Below are positions 42,937 to 53,240 of a DNA stretch of 64,000 nt, piece by piece. The number at the start of each line of letters is the position of its first letter. Position 1 is the stretch's first letter. The DNA is taken from NCBI GenBank assembly GCA_003049465.1, contig PYSS01000004.1, forward strand, positions 62,001 through 126,000, given 5' to 3'. Made by a program: the position numbers and the translations under genes. The stretch comes from Magnaporthiopsis rhizophila. Taxonomy: Eukaryota; Ascomycota; Sordariomycetes; Magnaporthales; Magnaporthaceae. The notes under the pieces are model-generated. The model was given only the letters and a program-made list of their open reading frames with translations. It ran no database searches and was not told the origin of the DNA.

Positions 42937-44955
42937 ATGCCTATCAGCGATTTTGAGGAGCGCGTGCGTCAGCTCCAGGAAGCATTCGGCAAAGACATCC
43001 TAGCAGATCCAAGCACGATCTCGCCCGATTCCTCCAGCATTTCAAGCTCGACTGAAAGCACAGCTAGCCAGGGCCAAGGTCAAGCTGCGTGCCGGCCCGG
43101 GTCCAACAGCATCATGAAGTCCTTGGCGAACCACGACAACAAGGACGCCTCGTCCGACTCGGATGGACCGACCGCCAACAATGCGGTCAAGAGCACGCCG
43201 GCAGGCGGCAGCGCTGGAGTCGAGAGGGCTGGCTACCGCCACCTAATGAAGCGGGGCGACTTCAAACGTGCGCCTGAGGTCAACCGCAAAGCCGCCGGCG
43301 AGGTCCAGCGCGGCCAGATGTCGGATCCGCTCAAGCTCGTCACCGGAGAGATCTCGCCCAGCGGCTGGGTCTTCACGCCCTGGGAGATGATCATCAAGTA
43401 CCCCAGGCACTTCATCGGCAACACCAACCGCGGGCCCGCATCGCCTTACTTCCAGTCGCCCGCCATCGTCAACAACCAGATCTGGGACTTCTTCTATATC
43501 CAGCCCCTCGATCTGGACGAGAAGCCCGTGCTTCTAGTCCCGACCGCCAACGTCAATCATCTTCTCGACTACGTCAACGCCGCTCTCAACATCCGCCTGA
43601 CGGTGCCCGTGGGCGTCAGCGCCGAGAAGTTCAACGTCAAATTCGGCATCGGCAACACCCCGCGACCCCGTTACCTCGGCCGCTCGACCAGCTCTACCGA
43701 CTTCGCCCGCCTCCAGGAGGAGCTCTCGGCGATGAAGCCCACGGCCGAGCCGCTCAAGGGCGCGACCGCCCAGGCCATCGAGCTTTTCCGCGATCTCGTC
43801 GACGGCCTCTGTCGGGTTTCCGACAACAAGGGCGGCCTGGCCAAGAAGAAGAAGAAGGCTCGCCAGCGGGTTGCGGCACGCCAGGAGTGGGGACAAGCCA
43901 CAAAGCGAGCGCAGCGCTACCTTGGCCTTCGCCAGAAGAACAGGAGCAAGAACAGCAGTAGGTGCTCTATGGAGCGTGACGGTCCATATATAGTAGTGGC
44001 AGTTGTTCTATCGTGGGCCAAGAGACGGAGAGAGGGATGCTGACATGTGCGAACCTAAGACACGGGCCAGACCCCGGACATTTCAGGCCTCACCCTTGGC
44101 CAGCGAAAGCTAGAGCCCAAGTTCGTGTGTGTCGATGTTGAGACGTACGAGCGCAGCCATGACCTTGTCACGGAGGTCGGTTTCGCCGAGCTCGACACTT
44201 CGAGCCTCCGTGGCGTCCCGCCTGGTGACAATTTCCAGAACTGGTTCTCCCTGATCCAGGGATCCCACTACGTCGTCAAGGAGAACGACTGGGCCAAGAA
44301 CGGCGTCCACGTCGAGAACAATCGGGGAAACTTCAGCTTCGGCACCTCCCAGCTCGTGCCTCTGAGGACCATGCACGAAATCATCATGAGAACGCTGGGC
44401 CACCAGGTCTCCAAGGCCGAGTACGAGCGTTCTGACGAGGCGCAGCTTGCGCCCATCGTGTTGGTTGGGCACGATATTGCGGCGGATATTGAGCACCTCC
44501 AGAAGATACGATATGACGCGCGCAAGGTCCCCAGGATCGTCGATGTCATGGACACGGCGCACATGCACCAGCATTGGCGGCGCGAGAGAGACCCGGCCAG
44601 TCTGGGACGGGTGCTGTCCGGTCTGGATATTCCGCACCGCTACCTCCACAATGCTGGAAACGACGCCATGTACACGCTGCAGGCGATGCTGGTCATGGCC
44701 AGCAAGGCCCGCCAGGACAGTTTCGATCGATCGGCCGGCAAGAAGACGTAAGTCGCGACCAGATATCCATTGCCTGCTTCCGTCCAGTCTTGGAGCAGGA
44801 GACGACAAAAGCCCCCAGCGAAAAAAAACTAACACCAGTCATCATGTAGGGCGAGAGACAGTCAGTCCGTGGATGATAGCGACGGCGGCTGGAGCACGAG
44901 TGGCGAGCTGAGCGATGGAGGCGATGCTGTCAAGCTCGAAAGTGAGCGCGATTGA
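42937..44955 (+). CDS. DEDDh exonuclease, Gfd2/QIP-like
   Basis: Exons 42937-43957, 44087-44747 and 44850-44955, 595 aa; all junctions in phase with GT-AG ends. The N-terminal half is partly disordered (Ser-rich, residues 1-110) and then a conserved region with GWVFTPWEMIIKYPRHFIGN and a Lys-rich stretch. The C-terminal nuclease domain has the four acidic residues and the histidine: FVCVDVETYE (about 352), VLVGHDIAADIEHL (about 465) and YLHNAGNDAMYTLQ (about 527). The layout matches Gfd2/YDR514C-like nucleases. Neurospora QIP, the Argonaute-associated exonuclease that removes the passenger strand of siRNA, is one candidate relation; I cannot prove orthology. The third exon adds an acidic Asp/Gly/Ser tail. 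The start is the first ATG after stops in the frame. Confidence 0.87.
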
Positions 44956-45259
44956 GCAGTCGCATCACGGAAACAGCAGACGATATGCGTCAGCCTCGGC
45001 TGGGGCGATGAGATTGGAGTTGTCCACGGATTTCGTAGCTGAAAGAAGACGTCTTTTGAGAAGAGATGCGTATTAGTATTCTAAGTCCGTAGAAGCTCAC
45101 CTGGGTATCTGATAACAGACACTCTATAAAACCCCAGCCCGGCTACCTAACTCCGTACGCCGTTGCCATGAAAGCCTTATGTGAATTCCTTTTTGTGTTG
45201 TACAATCGTCTCGGTAGCGCTCGCATATCGAATACAAATCCCTCCACCCGGAGTAGACG
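44956..45259. other. Convergent intergenic region
   Basis: 304 bases between the stop codons of the exonuclease gene and pam18; no feature recognised. Confidence 0.7.
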
Positions 45260-45728
45260 TTATGATGCCGTCTTCTCCAGGAGCTCCTTCGCCTCGTTGA
45301 CCTTGGTGGCCAGGTAGGGGCTGCCGCCTCGGTCGGGGTGGTTAAGCAGCATCAGGGTGCGGTGAGCCTTGCGGACCTTGTCCTTTGTGATGGCGCGCTC
45401 GCTGAAAGAAAAAGGTCAGTTGTGCCCGTCGATCTACTACATGGCGCAAGTTTTCCCCCAGCTTACTTGAGCGAGAGGATCAGCGACGCCTCCTTCTTGG
45501 TCATCTTCTGCTCGAAGCCGCCCTTGTAAAAGGCCTTGCCGAGGGCGCCGACACCGCCGCGGGACCTCCGGAACGCGACCAGTCCTGCCCGGCCCTAGTA
45601 GTTGTTGTCGTTGGGAATTGTTAGCCGGTGTTATCCCACTCCGCCGTCGGGAGGAGTAGGAGGGAGGCTAGTCGTACAAGAAAGGCCGCAACGGCAGCTC
45701 CACCGACGAGCGCAAACATGCTGGACAT
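45260..45728 (-). CDS. pam18: TIM23 motor J-protein PAM18/TIM14
   Basis: Three exons, 45728-45678, 45594-45467 and 45401-45260, 106 aa, the normal family size. Exon 1 encodes the intermembrane-space/membrane anchor (MSSMFALVGGAAVAAFL). Exon 2 gives GRAGLVAFRRSRGGVGALGK and AFYKGGFEQKMTKKEASLIL, and exon 3 the J-domain core with LLNHPDRGGSPYLATKVNEA. The HPD tripeptide is intact. PAM18 stimulates the ATPase of mitochondrial Hsp70 at the TIM23 channel and is paired with PAM16. The splice sites are GTACGA/TAG and GTAAGC/CAG, all in phase. The gene is divergent from rlp24, 390 bases apart. Confidence 0.96.
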
Positions 45729-46118
45729 CTTGGGATGAGAGCTGGCGAGAGGCTCCCCGGTGTTGGTTTCGGTACGCTCGGCGTGGGAGGGAGGTAAACG
45801 GCTGGGCGCAATGACGAAGGCGTGAGGCGACACCTATGGAGTTTTTCGCTAACCGCAGAGCCGTCGACGCCGCCCGGGGTCCGCCGAAAATCCAGGGATT
45901 TCGAGATAAGATAAGAGACGCACAGTTCATATTGTGCACAGTTTGACGAATCACCAGCCGAGTTTGTCGGAGGCGGCCCCACCAAAAAAATCGGAGGGAC
46001 GGTGGGCTGGCTGGGCTGGCAGAAAAAAGCAGAAGCGATATCCATCCATACTTGCGTCTCGCCGTCCTGTTCCTGAAAACAGTACGGCCTGTAGAGGGAG
46101 CACCTGTCGACAACCAAA
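45729..46118. promoter_or_regulatory. Bidirectional promoter, pam18 / rlp24
   Basis: 390 bases between the divergent ATGs of two housekeeping genes. I see no clear TATA box in either direction. Confidence 0.6.
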
Positions 46119-47100
46119 ATGAGGTATGTTTCCCTTCGGATCCCATCCGACAGCTGTGCAGAGACTGTCATTTCGCGAACGCTGAAACAACTAACAAGTC
46201 ACCGCTGCCTCTTTTCCCCAGGATCGAGACGTGCTATTTCTGCTCGCGCCCAGCCTACCCTGGCAAGGGCATATCCTTCGTCAGGAACGATGCTCGCGTC
46301 TTCCGCTTTTGCAGGAGCAAATGTCACAAGAACGTGAGTCTTATGGATCCCCGCGGGACGGACTCAGAAGGTCGATGAGAGGACGGGCGACTTGTCTCGA
46401 CGGCCTGAGGGACGGGGCACACAACACCGTCTTTTCTTGCCTTGGCCGGACAAAAAAATACTTTTTACAACACCAACTAACGCCCTTTTTTCGGCACGCC
46501 GCGCAGTTCAAAATGAAGCGCAACCCCCGCAAGCTCAAGTGGACCAAGGCCTTCCGCAAGGCGGCCGGCAAGGAGATGACGGTGGACTCGACGCTGCAGC
46601 TGGCGGCGCGGCGCAACGTGCCGGTGCGCTACAACCGGGAGCTGGTGCAAAAGACGCTCAAGGCCATGGAGCGTATATCCGAGATCCGGGCCCGGCGCGA
46701 GCGCGTCTTCTACCGCAAGCGCATGGCCGGCCGGCGCGAGCGCGAGGTGGCCGCGGCCCGCAAGCTCGTGGCCGAGAACGAGCACCTGCTGCCGCGGCTC
46801 CGTGGTTCCGAGAAGCGCCGCATCGCCGAGGAGAAGGGCATTGCGATCGAGGAGGTCGAGGACGCCCTCTCGCTCGACCAGATGCTCGAGCTCAAGAAGG
46901 CCGGCAAGAAGCGCGCCGGCAGGGTGTTTGGCAAGGAGGTGCTGCGCCAGAGGATTCGGGCCGACGGCGGCGTCGATACCGTCGTCGAGAGGACGACGGG
47001 GGTTGCCGGAGCGGACGACGACGACGACGACGATGGCGGCGATGGGGACGACGGATTCGACAGCGGCGAGGATGATGCGGACGGCATGGACACGGATTGA
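46119..47100 (+). CDS. rlp24: Ribosome biogenesis protein RLP24
   Basis: Exons 46119-46123 (5 nt: ATGAG), 46222-46333 and 46507-47100, 236 aa. Splicing gives MRIETCYFCSRPAYPGKG, the invariant start of the eL24/RLP24 family. The zinc ribbon is C-x2-C (CYFC) and C-x3-C (FCRSKC), followed by FKMKRNPRKLKWTKAFRKAA. The rest is a long basic helical region (KRMAGRREREVAAARKLVAE) and an acidic Asp-rich tail. RLP24 holds the eL24 site on pre-60S particles and recruits the AAA-ATPase Drg1/Afg2 in the cytoplasm through its C-terminus. All introns are GT-AG (GTATGT, GTGAGT). Length and motifs match the family. Confidence 0.96.
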
Positions 47101-47397
47101 TGAAAACAGGGGGACATTATACCGTGGTCTCTTCCTTGCCCTTGCTATGAGCTTCTCCGGCGCTATCCCAACGGGATGGCCTTTTGTTTTATTTCTTTTG
47201 ACTTTAAGCGTAACACCCGAGAAATTGGGCATCACCGGCGTTTTCCAGGGGGGTCGGGTCAAACAAAATATGGGTATTATGGCTTTGTGGTATATAAATC
47301 ATTTTGGCTCTGCCTTTCAGATTTTCCCACGTGAACCATCCAGGTGCAAACAGGTAGGTACCGAGCTTCAGACAGAAAGACCATGCTTTGCTTCTGT
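47101..47397. other. Convergent intergenic region
   Basis: 297 bases between the stops of rlp24 and the DUF3602 gene. No feature seen. Confidence 0.7.
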
Positions 47398-47969
47398 TCA
47401 TTCAACATCACGGTCGCTCTGGTGGTACGTCTTGGGTGGCGGAGCCAGGCCCGCGTCGACGTCCTTCAGTATCTTGGCCTGGAGCAGGCTCATCCTCGCC
47501 CGCTCGTCGCCCTGGGCCTGCGCCGTGGCGCTGCTGTCGGACGACCAGTTCCCCATGCCTCCCCTACCGCCGTGGCCTCCCTGCTTCGGCTGCGCGAGGC
47601 TAGCGCCGACGAGCGCCTGGACCCTCCGGGCCTCGGCCGAGTCGTCCGAGCTCCCAGCGCCGCCGCCCTCGTAGAAGTTGCCAGCTCCGCCTCGCCCCGC
47701 CCGGCTGTACTGGGCGGGGGCGGGGGCGGCCTCTTCGAGCGACGACGGGTCCGTCTTTTGTGCTTCCAGGTCCTACGGGGTTGTTGATAGTTGACCGGGG
47801 GAGGTTATTATCTTGCTTGCTACGTGATCCACTGGGGGACGGGAAAGGTGAGGTTTGTGCATACTATTGCCGCCTTGCTCGCCTTTTCTACGTCCTCGAC
47901 GTCCTTCTTGGAGTAGAAGTTCCCTGCGCCGCCACGGCCGACCCGCCGCCTGTAGACGTCGTCCGACAT
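47398..47969 (-). CDS. DUF3602 (PAR32-like) small disordered protein
   Basis: Exons 47969-47865 and 47772-47398, 159 aa; 92-nt intron with GTATGC donor and CGTAG acceptor, phase 0. Three repeats of the DUF3602 hallmark are visible: RRVGRGGAGNFYSKK, RAGRGGAGNFYEGG and the divergent GGRGGMGNWSSD. The rest is acidic and Ser/Ala-rich and probably disordered. In yeast, the DUF3602 protein Par32 is phosphorylated under rapamycin or nitrogen signals and binds ammonium permeases; a role in nutrient signalling here is inference from family. The start MSDDVYRRR is chosen because the family begins near the first repeat. The frame is open 34 codons further to 48071. Confidence 0.85.
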
Positions 47970-48391
47970 TCCGCCCGGGTGAGGTTGTTTGTTGTTGTCG
48001 TTCGCGGGCCGAGATGTGGGATTTTCCAAGCGCGTCGCTGGTGTATAGTTGGGAACGATAAAGCGAAACATTTTTGGGCTGTTTTGGCGGTTTTACGGTA
48101 AACTATGAATGAGAGGGCTGCTTGATAAGGCGATGAGTGAAATGAGTACCCGAGTCCAGTGTTGAGTTCAGCTATGCGGGCTTATCATGAGCGGTTCGGC
48201 GTGGAATCACTAATTGAAGCCACACATCGAAAAAACCACGCGGGATTCTAGCTTGGTCTCTAAACGCCACTTCGCCCGTCTCAAACTGCTGCCACTTCAG
48301 TCGACCGACTGCTACCTCATACGGCGGCCCCTTGAATCACCATACTTGACATTTTCCATTTGTGGCTTCTGCCAGGGTTTGGAGCACCCGG

Positions 48392-48419
48392 GGGTCGCGG
48401 GTTTCGAAACAAGCGACCC
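48392..48419. repeat. Nested inverted repeat
   Basis: An outer 7-bp arm pair, GGGTCGC and GCGACCC, encloses an inner 10-bp palindrome, GTTTCGAAAC. It could form a hairpin or be a site for a dimeric protein. Confidence 0.6.
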
Positions 48420-50383
48420 GTCACCAGCCTGGATGTCAGGTCGTTCAAACTTGCCTGGGCTAGACTAGACAGTGCGCGGGCAGAGCGGTACTGGTGCTAT
48501 GCACGAGATTCTAGTGTAACAAGTGTAACACATGTAGTTCGTCCTGTAGTCCGAGGCCGATATTTTGCACGCCTTTTTAGACTTCTTTTTTTTTTTTTTT
48601 TTTTTTTTGCTTCTCGTATGTCCATTTCTCGGGGCGGCGCGTTTTTGCTGTTCCAGAAGATTCCCACAGGTGATTTCCGAAGCTCAATTCACTCACCCTG
48701 GACGCAAGCTTTGGGCAGGCGAGGGTCTTGTCATAAATCTCCAACACAGGCTCCAGTGAGGAACCCACCAGCCTTCCACTTCGCTACTTCTGCGACTGTG
48801 GACCCAGAAAGGTTCCCAGGTTGGCCGATGCGCTGGTGTAATCCCAGTCCCCAGCAGACAGCACATGGGGCGGCTCGTGTTTTTTTTTTTTTTTGTTGCG
48901 GAACGTTTCCATGAGATAATGCCTGCCTGTCTAGGACTTCGAGCTCACCGTGTCGTCCAGTAATATATGTGAGTATCCGAGCCCTCTCCGACTCCATCTC
49001 CGACCCCATCCCCGATGTTCCCCGAACCACAAACAACGGGACCCGGTAGGGCGGATTCGCCGATCCTTTACAAGGGGTGCTGGTTTAATAGACTTGCCCG
49101 CTGGTTCCTCTCCCTTCGGCACCTTCCTTTGGACAGGAGATGAAAAAGTTCCCACGTCCGAGCGCCAGGGAAGGCCGCGAACATCCGGGGCCGGCCGGGC
49201 GGCTCCATTTTCTCCTCTGCAGTCAAGGGTAACTACCTTTTTGCTGGGAAGGGTGAATTTGGTTGCACAACGCACCATGTCGATCCCCAGTTCTAGACTA
49301 GCCCTCGTATGCCATCAGGTCATGATCCTTGTGCCGTTAGCGCGCACACATACGGATGGAATCTCAAGCCCAATGCTGCAAGCGGGAGCTTCTAGGGCTC
49401 TCGTTTCCGTCCGGAGCCGGAAAGATCGGAGACTCTGTTGAGGGAGCAGCAGAAGAATGAAAATGTATGACACATATTGGAAAGTGTCGAGGCACGAAAC
49501 CGAATGCTCTAGAAGGAAAAGCAAGGATAGCATCAGGGAAAACTTTTCTTGGTGAGGTGGCTGACTCTTATTTTTTCCCTTCCTCTTCACAAGATCATTC
49601 GGTTCACCGTTTTGAACGTCATCCTGTCAGCTAGAGCAAGGGCTGTGCTAGCCGAATCTCCATGTGCCAACGCTAGACCGGGGGTTTGCTGTCGTGATCC
49701 TCTTTTCTCTTTTCCAGACGAGGCCTTTCTGGGTGGGTGGTGGATTCGGATTACGTTTTTGTGTAAGCGGGCTTGCGAGACCTCGTGCTTTACCGCGGGC
49801 AGTCCAGCCTTGGCTCCAAGGCATTCGACAAGAAAAGACCACGTCTTGCTGAGGTTGTGTGATCCTATCGAAAGGGCTGGGCAGCCAGCCAGGCTGCTCG
49901 TTTCCATGTAGACCCGTTTCCCACGTAGAGAAGAAACACGGCGAGAAGCGTCAAGCGCCGGGCATTCATGGGGCCGGACTATTGGCTTCTTGGGCGCAAG
50001 ATAAAGTGACGAATGGGGCCACACTGGGCCAGTTTTCGGACCGGACTTGCATTGGGCGGGCAGTTTTCCGAGTGTGGGTGGGTATAGACAATGGTGTGCG
50101 TGGTGGTGACTGGTCGGGTGGTAGGAGCTGTGTGTGTCGTCTTCTTTTGCCCTCCCTGCACGCACACCCTTCCGTCCTTGGCCTCCTGGCTTTCGATGGC
50201 GCCGTCTCCGTCGGGCTGAGCTAACGAGATGGAACATGATTGACTGATCAGAGGAGGGGGGATCCAGCTGGCATGCTTGGTGCCTGCAGCAGCAGCTGTG
50301 TGTGCCAGTCCGTCCGCCCTGCGATTTCTGCGGTCACGTTTCCTGCATTCCAAACTTTCATTCGGCTGCTTAGGCTTTCACTC

Positions 50384-50406
50384 TTTTTTTTTTTTTTTTT
50401 TTTTTT
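50384..50406 (+). repeat. 23-base poly-T tract
   Basis: Homopolymer T run in non-coding DNA. Confidence 0.9.
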
Positions 50407-53240
50407 CTTCTTCTTCCGGTTTTGGATCCCGTTTGCACAATTGAAGCCATGTTTACGGTGCTGTGCCGGGGATACCTGAGCAGGCAACATTATTCCAGCT
50501 GCTAAAGGGCTCCAGTCTCAACCCAATTTGATTGATTGCCCTGGAAAGACACGCACCCGGCACCATCATCTCGATTGCGGTGCGGGTACCTTGTCCTTTG
50601 ATGGAGCGCGCGGCAGCATCAGCAACGAATCCCCGTTGGCCACCCATGGCGTGCCTTTAGGCATGCGCATGTGGGACGTTTCCGGTCTTTTACCACCCGG
50701 TCGGTCGGCGGCAGGGCAGCAGGGGTTCTGGTAGGTCTTCGCAAGAGTGGCGCCGCCCGCTGCGCTGTTGCGCTCACTCAAGACGGCAGTGATCTCCTCC
50801 TGACAACGAATGGGCAGCCCGGCGTCAGGCTGTCTGTGGCCTGCGGCTTTCTGCTATCACTCGCAGTGCGTCTGGAACAGCGCACAAAAGACATTTGAGG
50901 CTGCAGGGGCAAAGCTGGGCGCCCAATCCTCTCCGTGCTAGTCCAACGAAGCAAGCGGGAGGGAGAGACCTTGCCCGAGTTGGACAGGCGGATCGAATAA
51001 GAGGACGATAGAAGCAAGGGCGATGTCCACCTGCGTTTGATGCATGCTTCCGATTCGATACATATTGATTTGTATGGACACAAAGCTGTCGACCCCTCAC
51101 CACGGCAATCATGGTTGTCTCGCTGCTTTAGCGGAGACGGCTAATGTACGTCGCATTATGCAGCGAAGGCGACCTGACCCCTCGTGATGCTCCTTTGGTG
51201 TGCCCTGGCCGACCCGTTCCTCGAGGGGAAAGTCCACGCAGGGGAAGAGCGCGCCTACCGTTCGTTAGTTATACACAAAGCCCCATCGTCCAGAGTTGTG
51301 TAACCCACTGCGGTCTCTCTGGATTTGTGCCATCGAGATTCCCGTCCGTTGCACCTAGCGGACCCCTCTATTGAGACCTTCTTTTGGAGCACGACCCGCA
51401 CACGTCGGACTGTAGCTTCCCACCCATCACTCACTCCTCTTTGTCAGGCGCGGGAGGGCAGACAAAGAGAATGCAAAAAATTGCCAGCCCCGAGATGCAA
51501 CCATGTGGACTGTCCGGTGGGCGCAAAGAACACACATCAGGTGCTGACTGCGTGCGTACGCCGGGTCCTAGGCACACGCAAGCGCACCCATTTTGCCGTC
51601 CTGTCTGTCGTCCTTATTACTTTTTTTATTCTGCGCCTTTTTGGGGAGGGGAATCAGACACGCTGGGACGATTTAACCAAGAATAGCAAGACAAAGACGG
51701 ATGTGGATGGGTGGAGTCTGCTGTGTTGCGAGGAAATGGGTCAGTCACAGAGAGACATTCCTGGGAAGCGGCACTGTGGCAGCGCACGAGCCACAGCGAG
51801 TGGACAGAAAAGTAGCGAAGGCACACACTGGAGGGGAAAGAGGGGAAAACTGAGAAATAAACAAGAGCCAGATGGATGCGGACGGCTTTGAGACTTGTTC
51901 AAGTACTGAGTAAACGGATGAGTCTTTTTCTTTTGATCACATCCTCGTCAACCTGCAGCCAGCACTTGCCACCGGGAACTCATTTTCACAGCGTTTTTCC
52001 CGGGTAAGGGGAAAGAATTAGGATGCCGAGTCCGAAGAAACCGCTCCACGGCATCCCAAAGCCCATGCGGACAACTGTGGCTGAGCGATTTGTGGGCACA
52101 TCCGTCCAGTCCCCGCCGCTGGCTGGCCCAACAGACGTTGCCCGCACGGGGGTGCCCCTATCCTCGTAGCCCGCCCGACCTGGGCCCTGGCCTGGTGTTC
52201 CTTGCCGCTGCTCTGCATGGATTCCATTCGAATTTGGGGGCCAGCTGCTCTCGCCCATTGTTCGGCCTTGCAATTTCTCCCTGGCCGCTTCTCTTTCCAT
52301 GTGTGGGAATGTCATTTTATGTAGAACATGTCTAGCCAGGCAGGGAGGAGGGCAATCTGTCACTTTCTGGGGCTCTCGTTTTACGCTGGACTGGTCGTAG
52401 GGAGAAGCAAAGGGGAGAGGAAAGAAAAAAGCAGCAAGCCAAACTGCTCAGTGACTCCAAAGCAGACAGACAAATCCGGCTCGCCTTCTCACAAAAGCCC
52501 GCAATTTGTCACCCTCCAAACAATTTATGCTTTTGGTCCGGGCAGGTTTGGTTGGAGCTTGGGCTTTGCCCACTTCTGGACACTCCCACATATTGAGCCT
52601 GGCCCTGTTATTAGGTGTCCCGCGTCTCAGCGATTTTATCATTTTAGCAATTTTTTTTTTTTGTCCACATCTCGTGAGCAGGGAAGCTTCGAGGCTCAGG
52701 GCCCAGCTGATGACAGGTGGGAGAAAGGGAGGTACCTCCCTCACACACACACCACCCTCGGACTGGCCACATGGATGGAACTTCCAACTGGCTGGCATTG
52801 AGCAAAAGCCCTCAACTTGCGAAGCTGACTGGCTGCCCGAAAAAAAATCCCATAATATTATCCCTGCCCGCATTTGCTGCCACCACCCGATCTTCAACCA
52901 AAAAAAAAAAAAAGAACATTCACATAAACCGCCACACCAGCGAATAACCACCCCACCGACGGACAGGATTCCTGCAATTTTACCTGGAGATATTTTGGCT
53001 TTTTGGATTCTCTCTCTCCTTCGCTTCCTCCTCCTTCCACCACACCACACTGCCCCTTTTCTCTTTCTTGCTCCGCTCGCTTTTTACCATCGCATCCGGC
53101 CCTTAAAGACTCACTCACCTTGCTGTGCTCACGCTACCCCCCTGGCTTGTCTCCCTCGCGATTTGGACGCGAGGAGAGACTTGTCGCTGTTCTCTACTCA
53201 AGCAGGCACGAGGGCATCTTCCCTCAGTCAGGCTTTGGCA

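Larger units (their letters stand above)
47970..53240. other. Gene-free region, 5.3 kb
   Basis: The largest stretch without a supportable gene. It has several T runs (48587-48608, 48880-48894, 50384-50406), an inverted repeat at 48392-48419 and GC-rich stretches. Frames up to 216 codons (such as 49587-50237 on the minus strand) show no domain, repeat or transposase motif. The last kilobase (about 52.2-53.2 kb) is pyrimidine-rich on the plus strand and is probably the leader of the zinc-finger gene. Confidence 0.6.

Noticed and set aside
46477..47262. 261-codon frame antisense to RLP24
   Set aside because: Antisense of a strongly conserved gene; composition only.
49587..50237. 216-codon minus-strand frame in the gene-free region
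   Set aside because: No domain, signal or conserved motif; the region lacks splice-supported exons.
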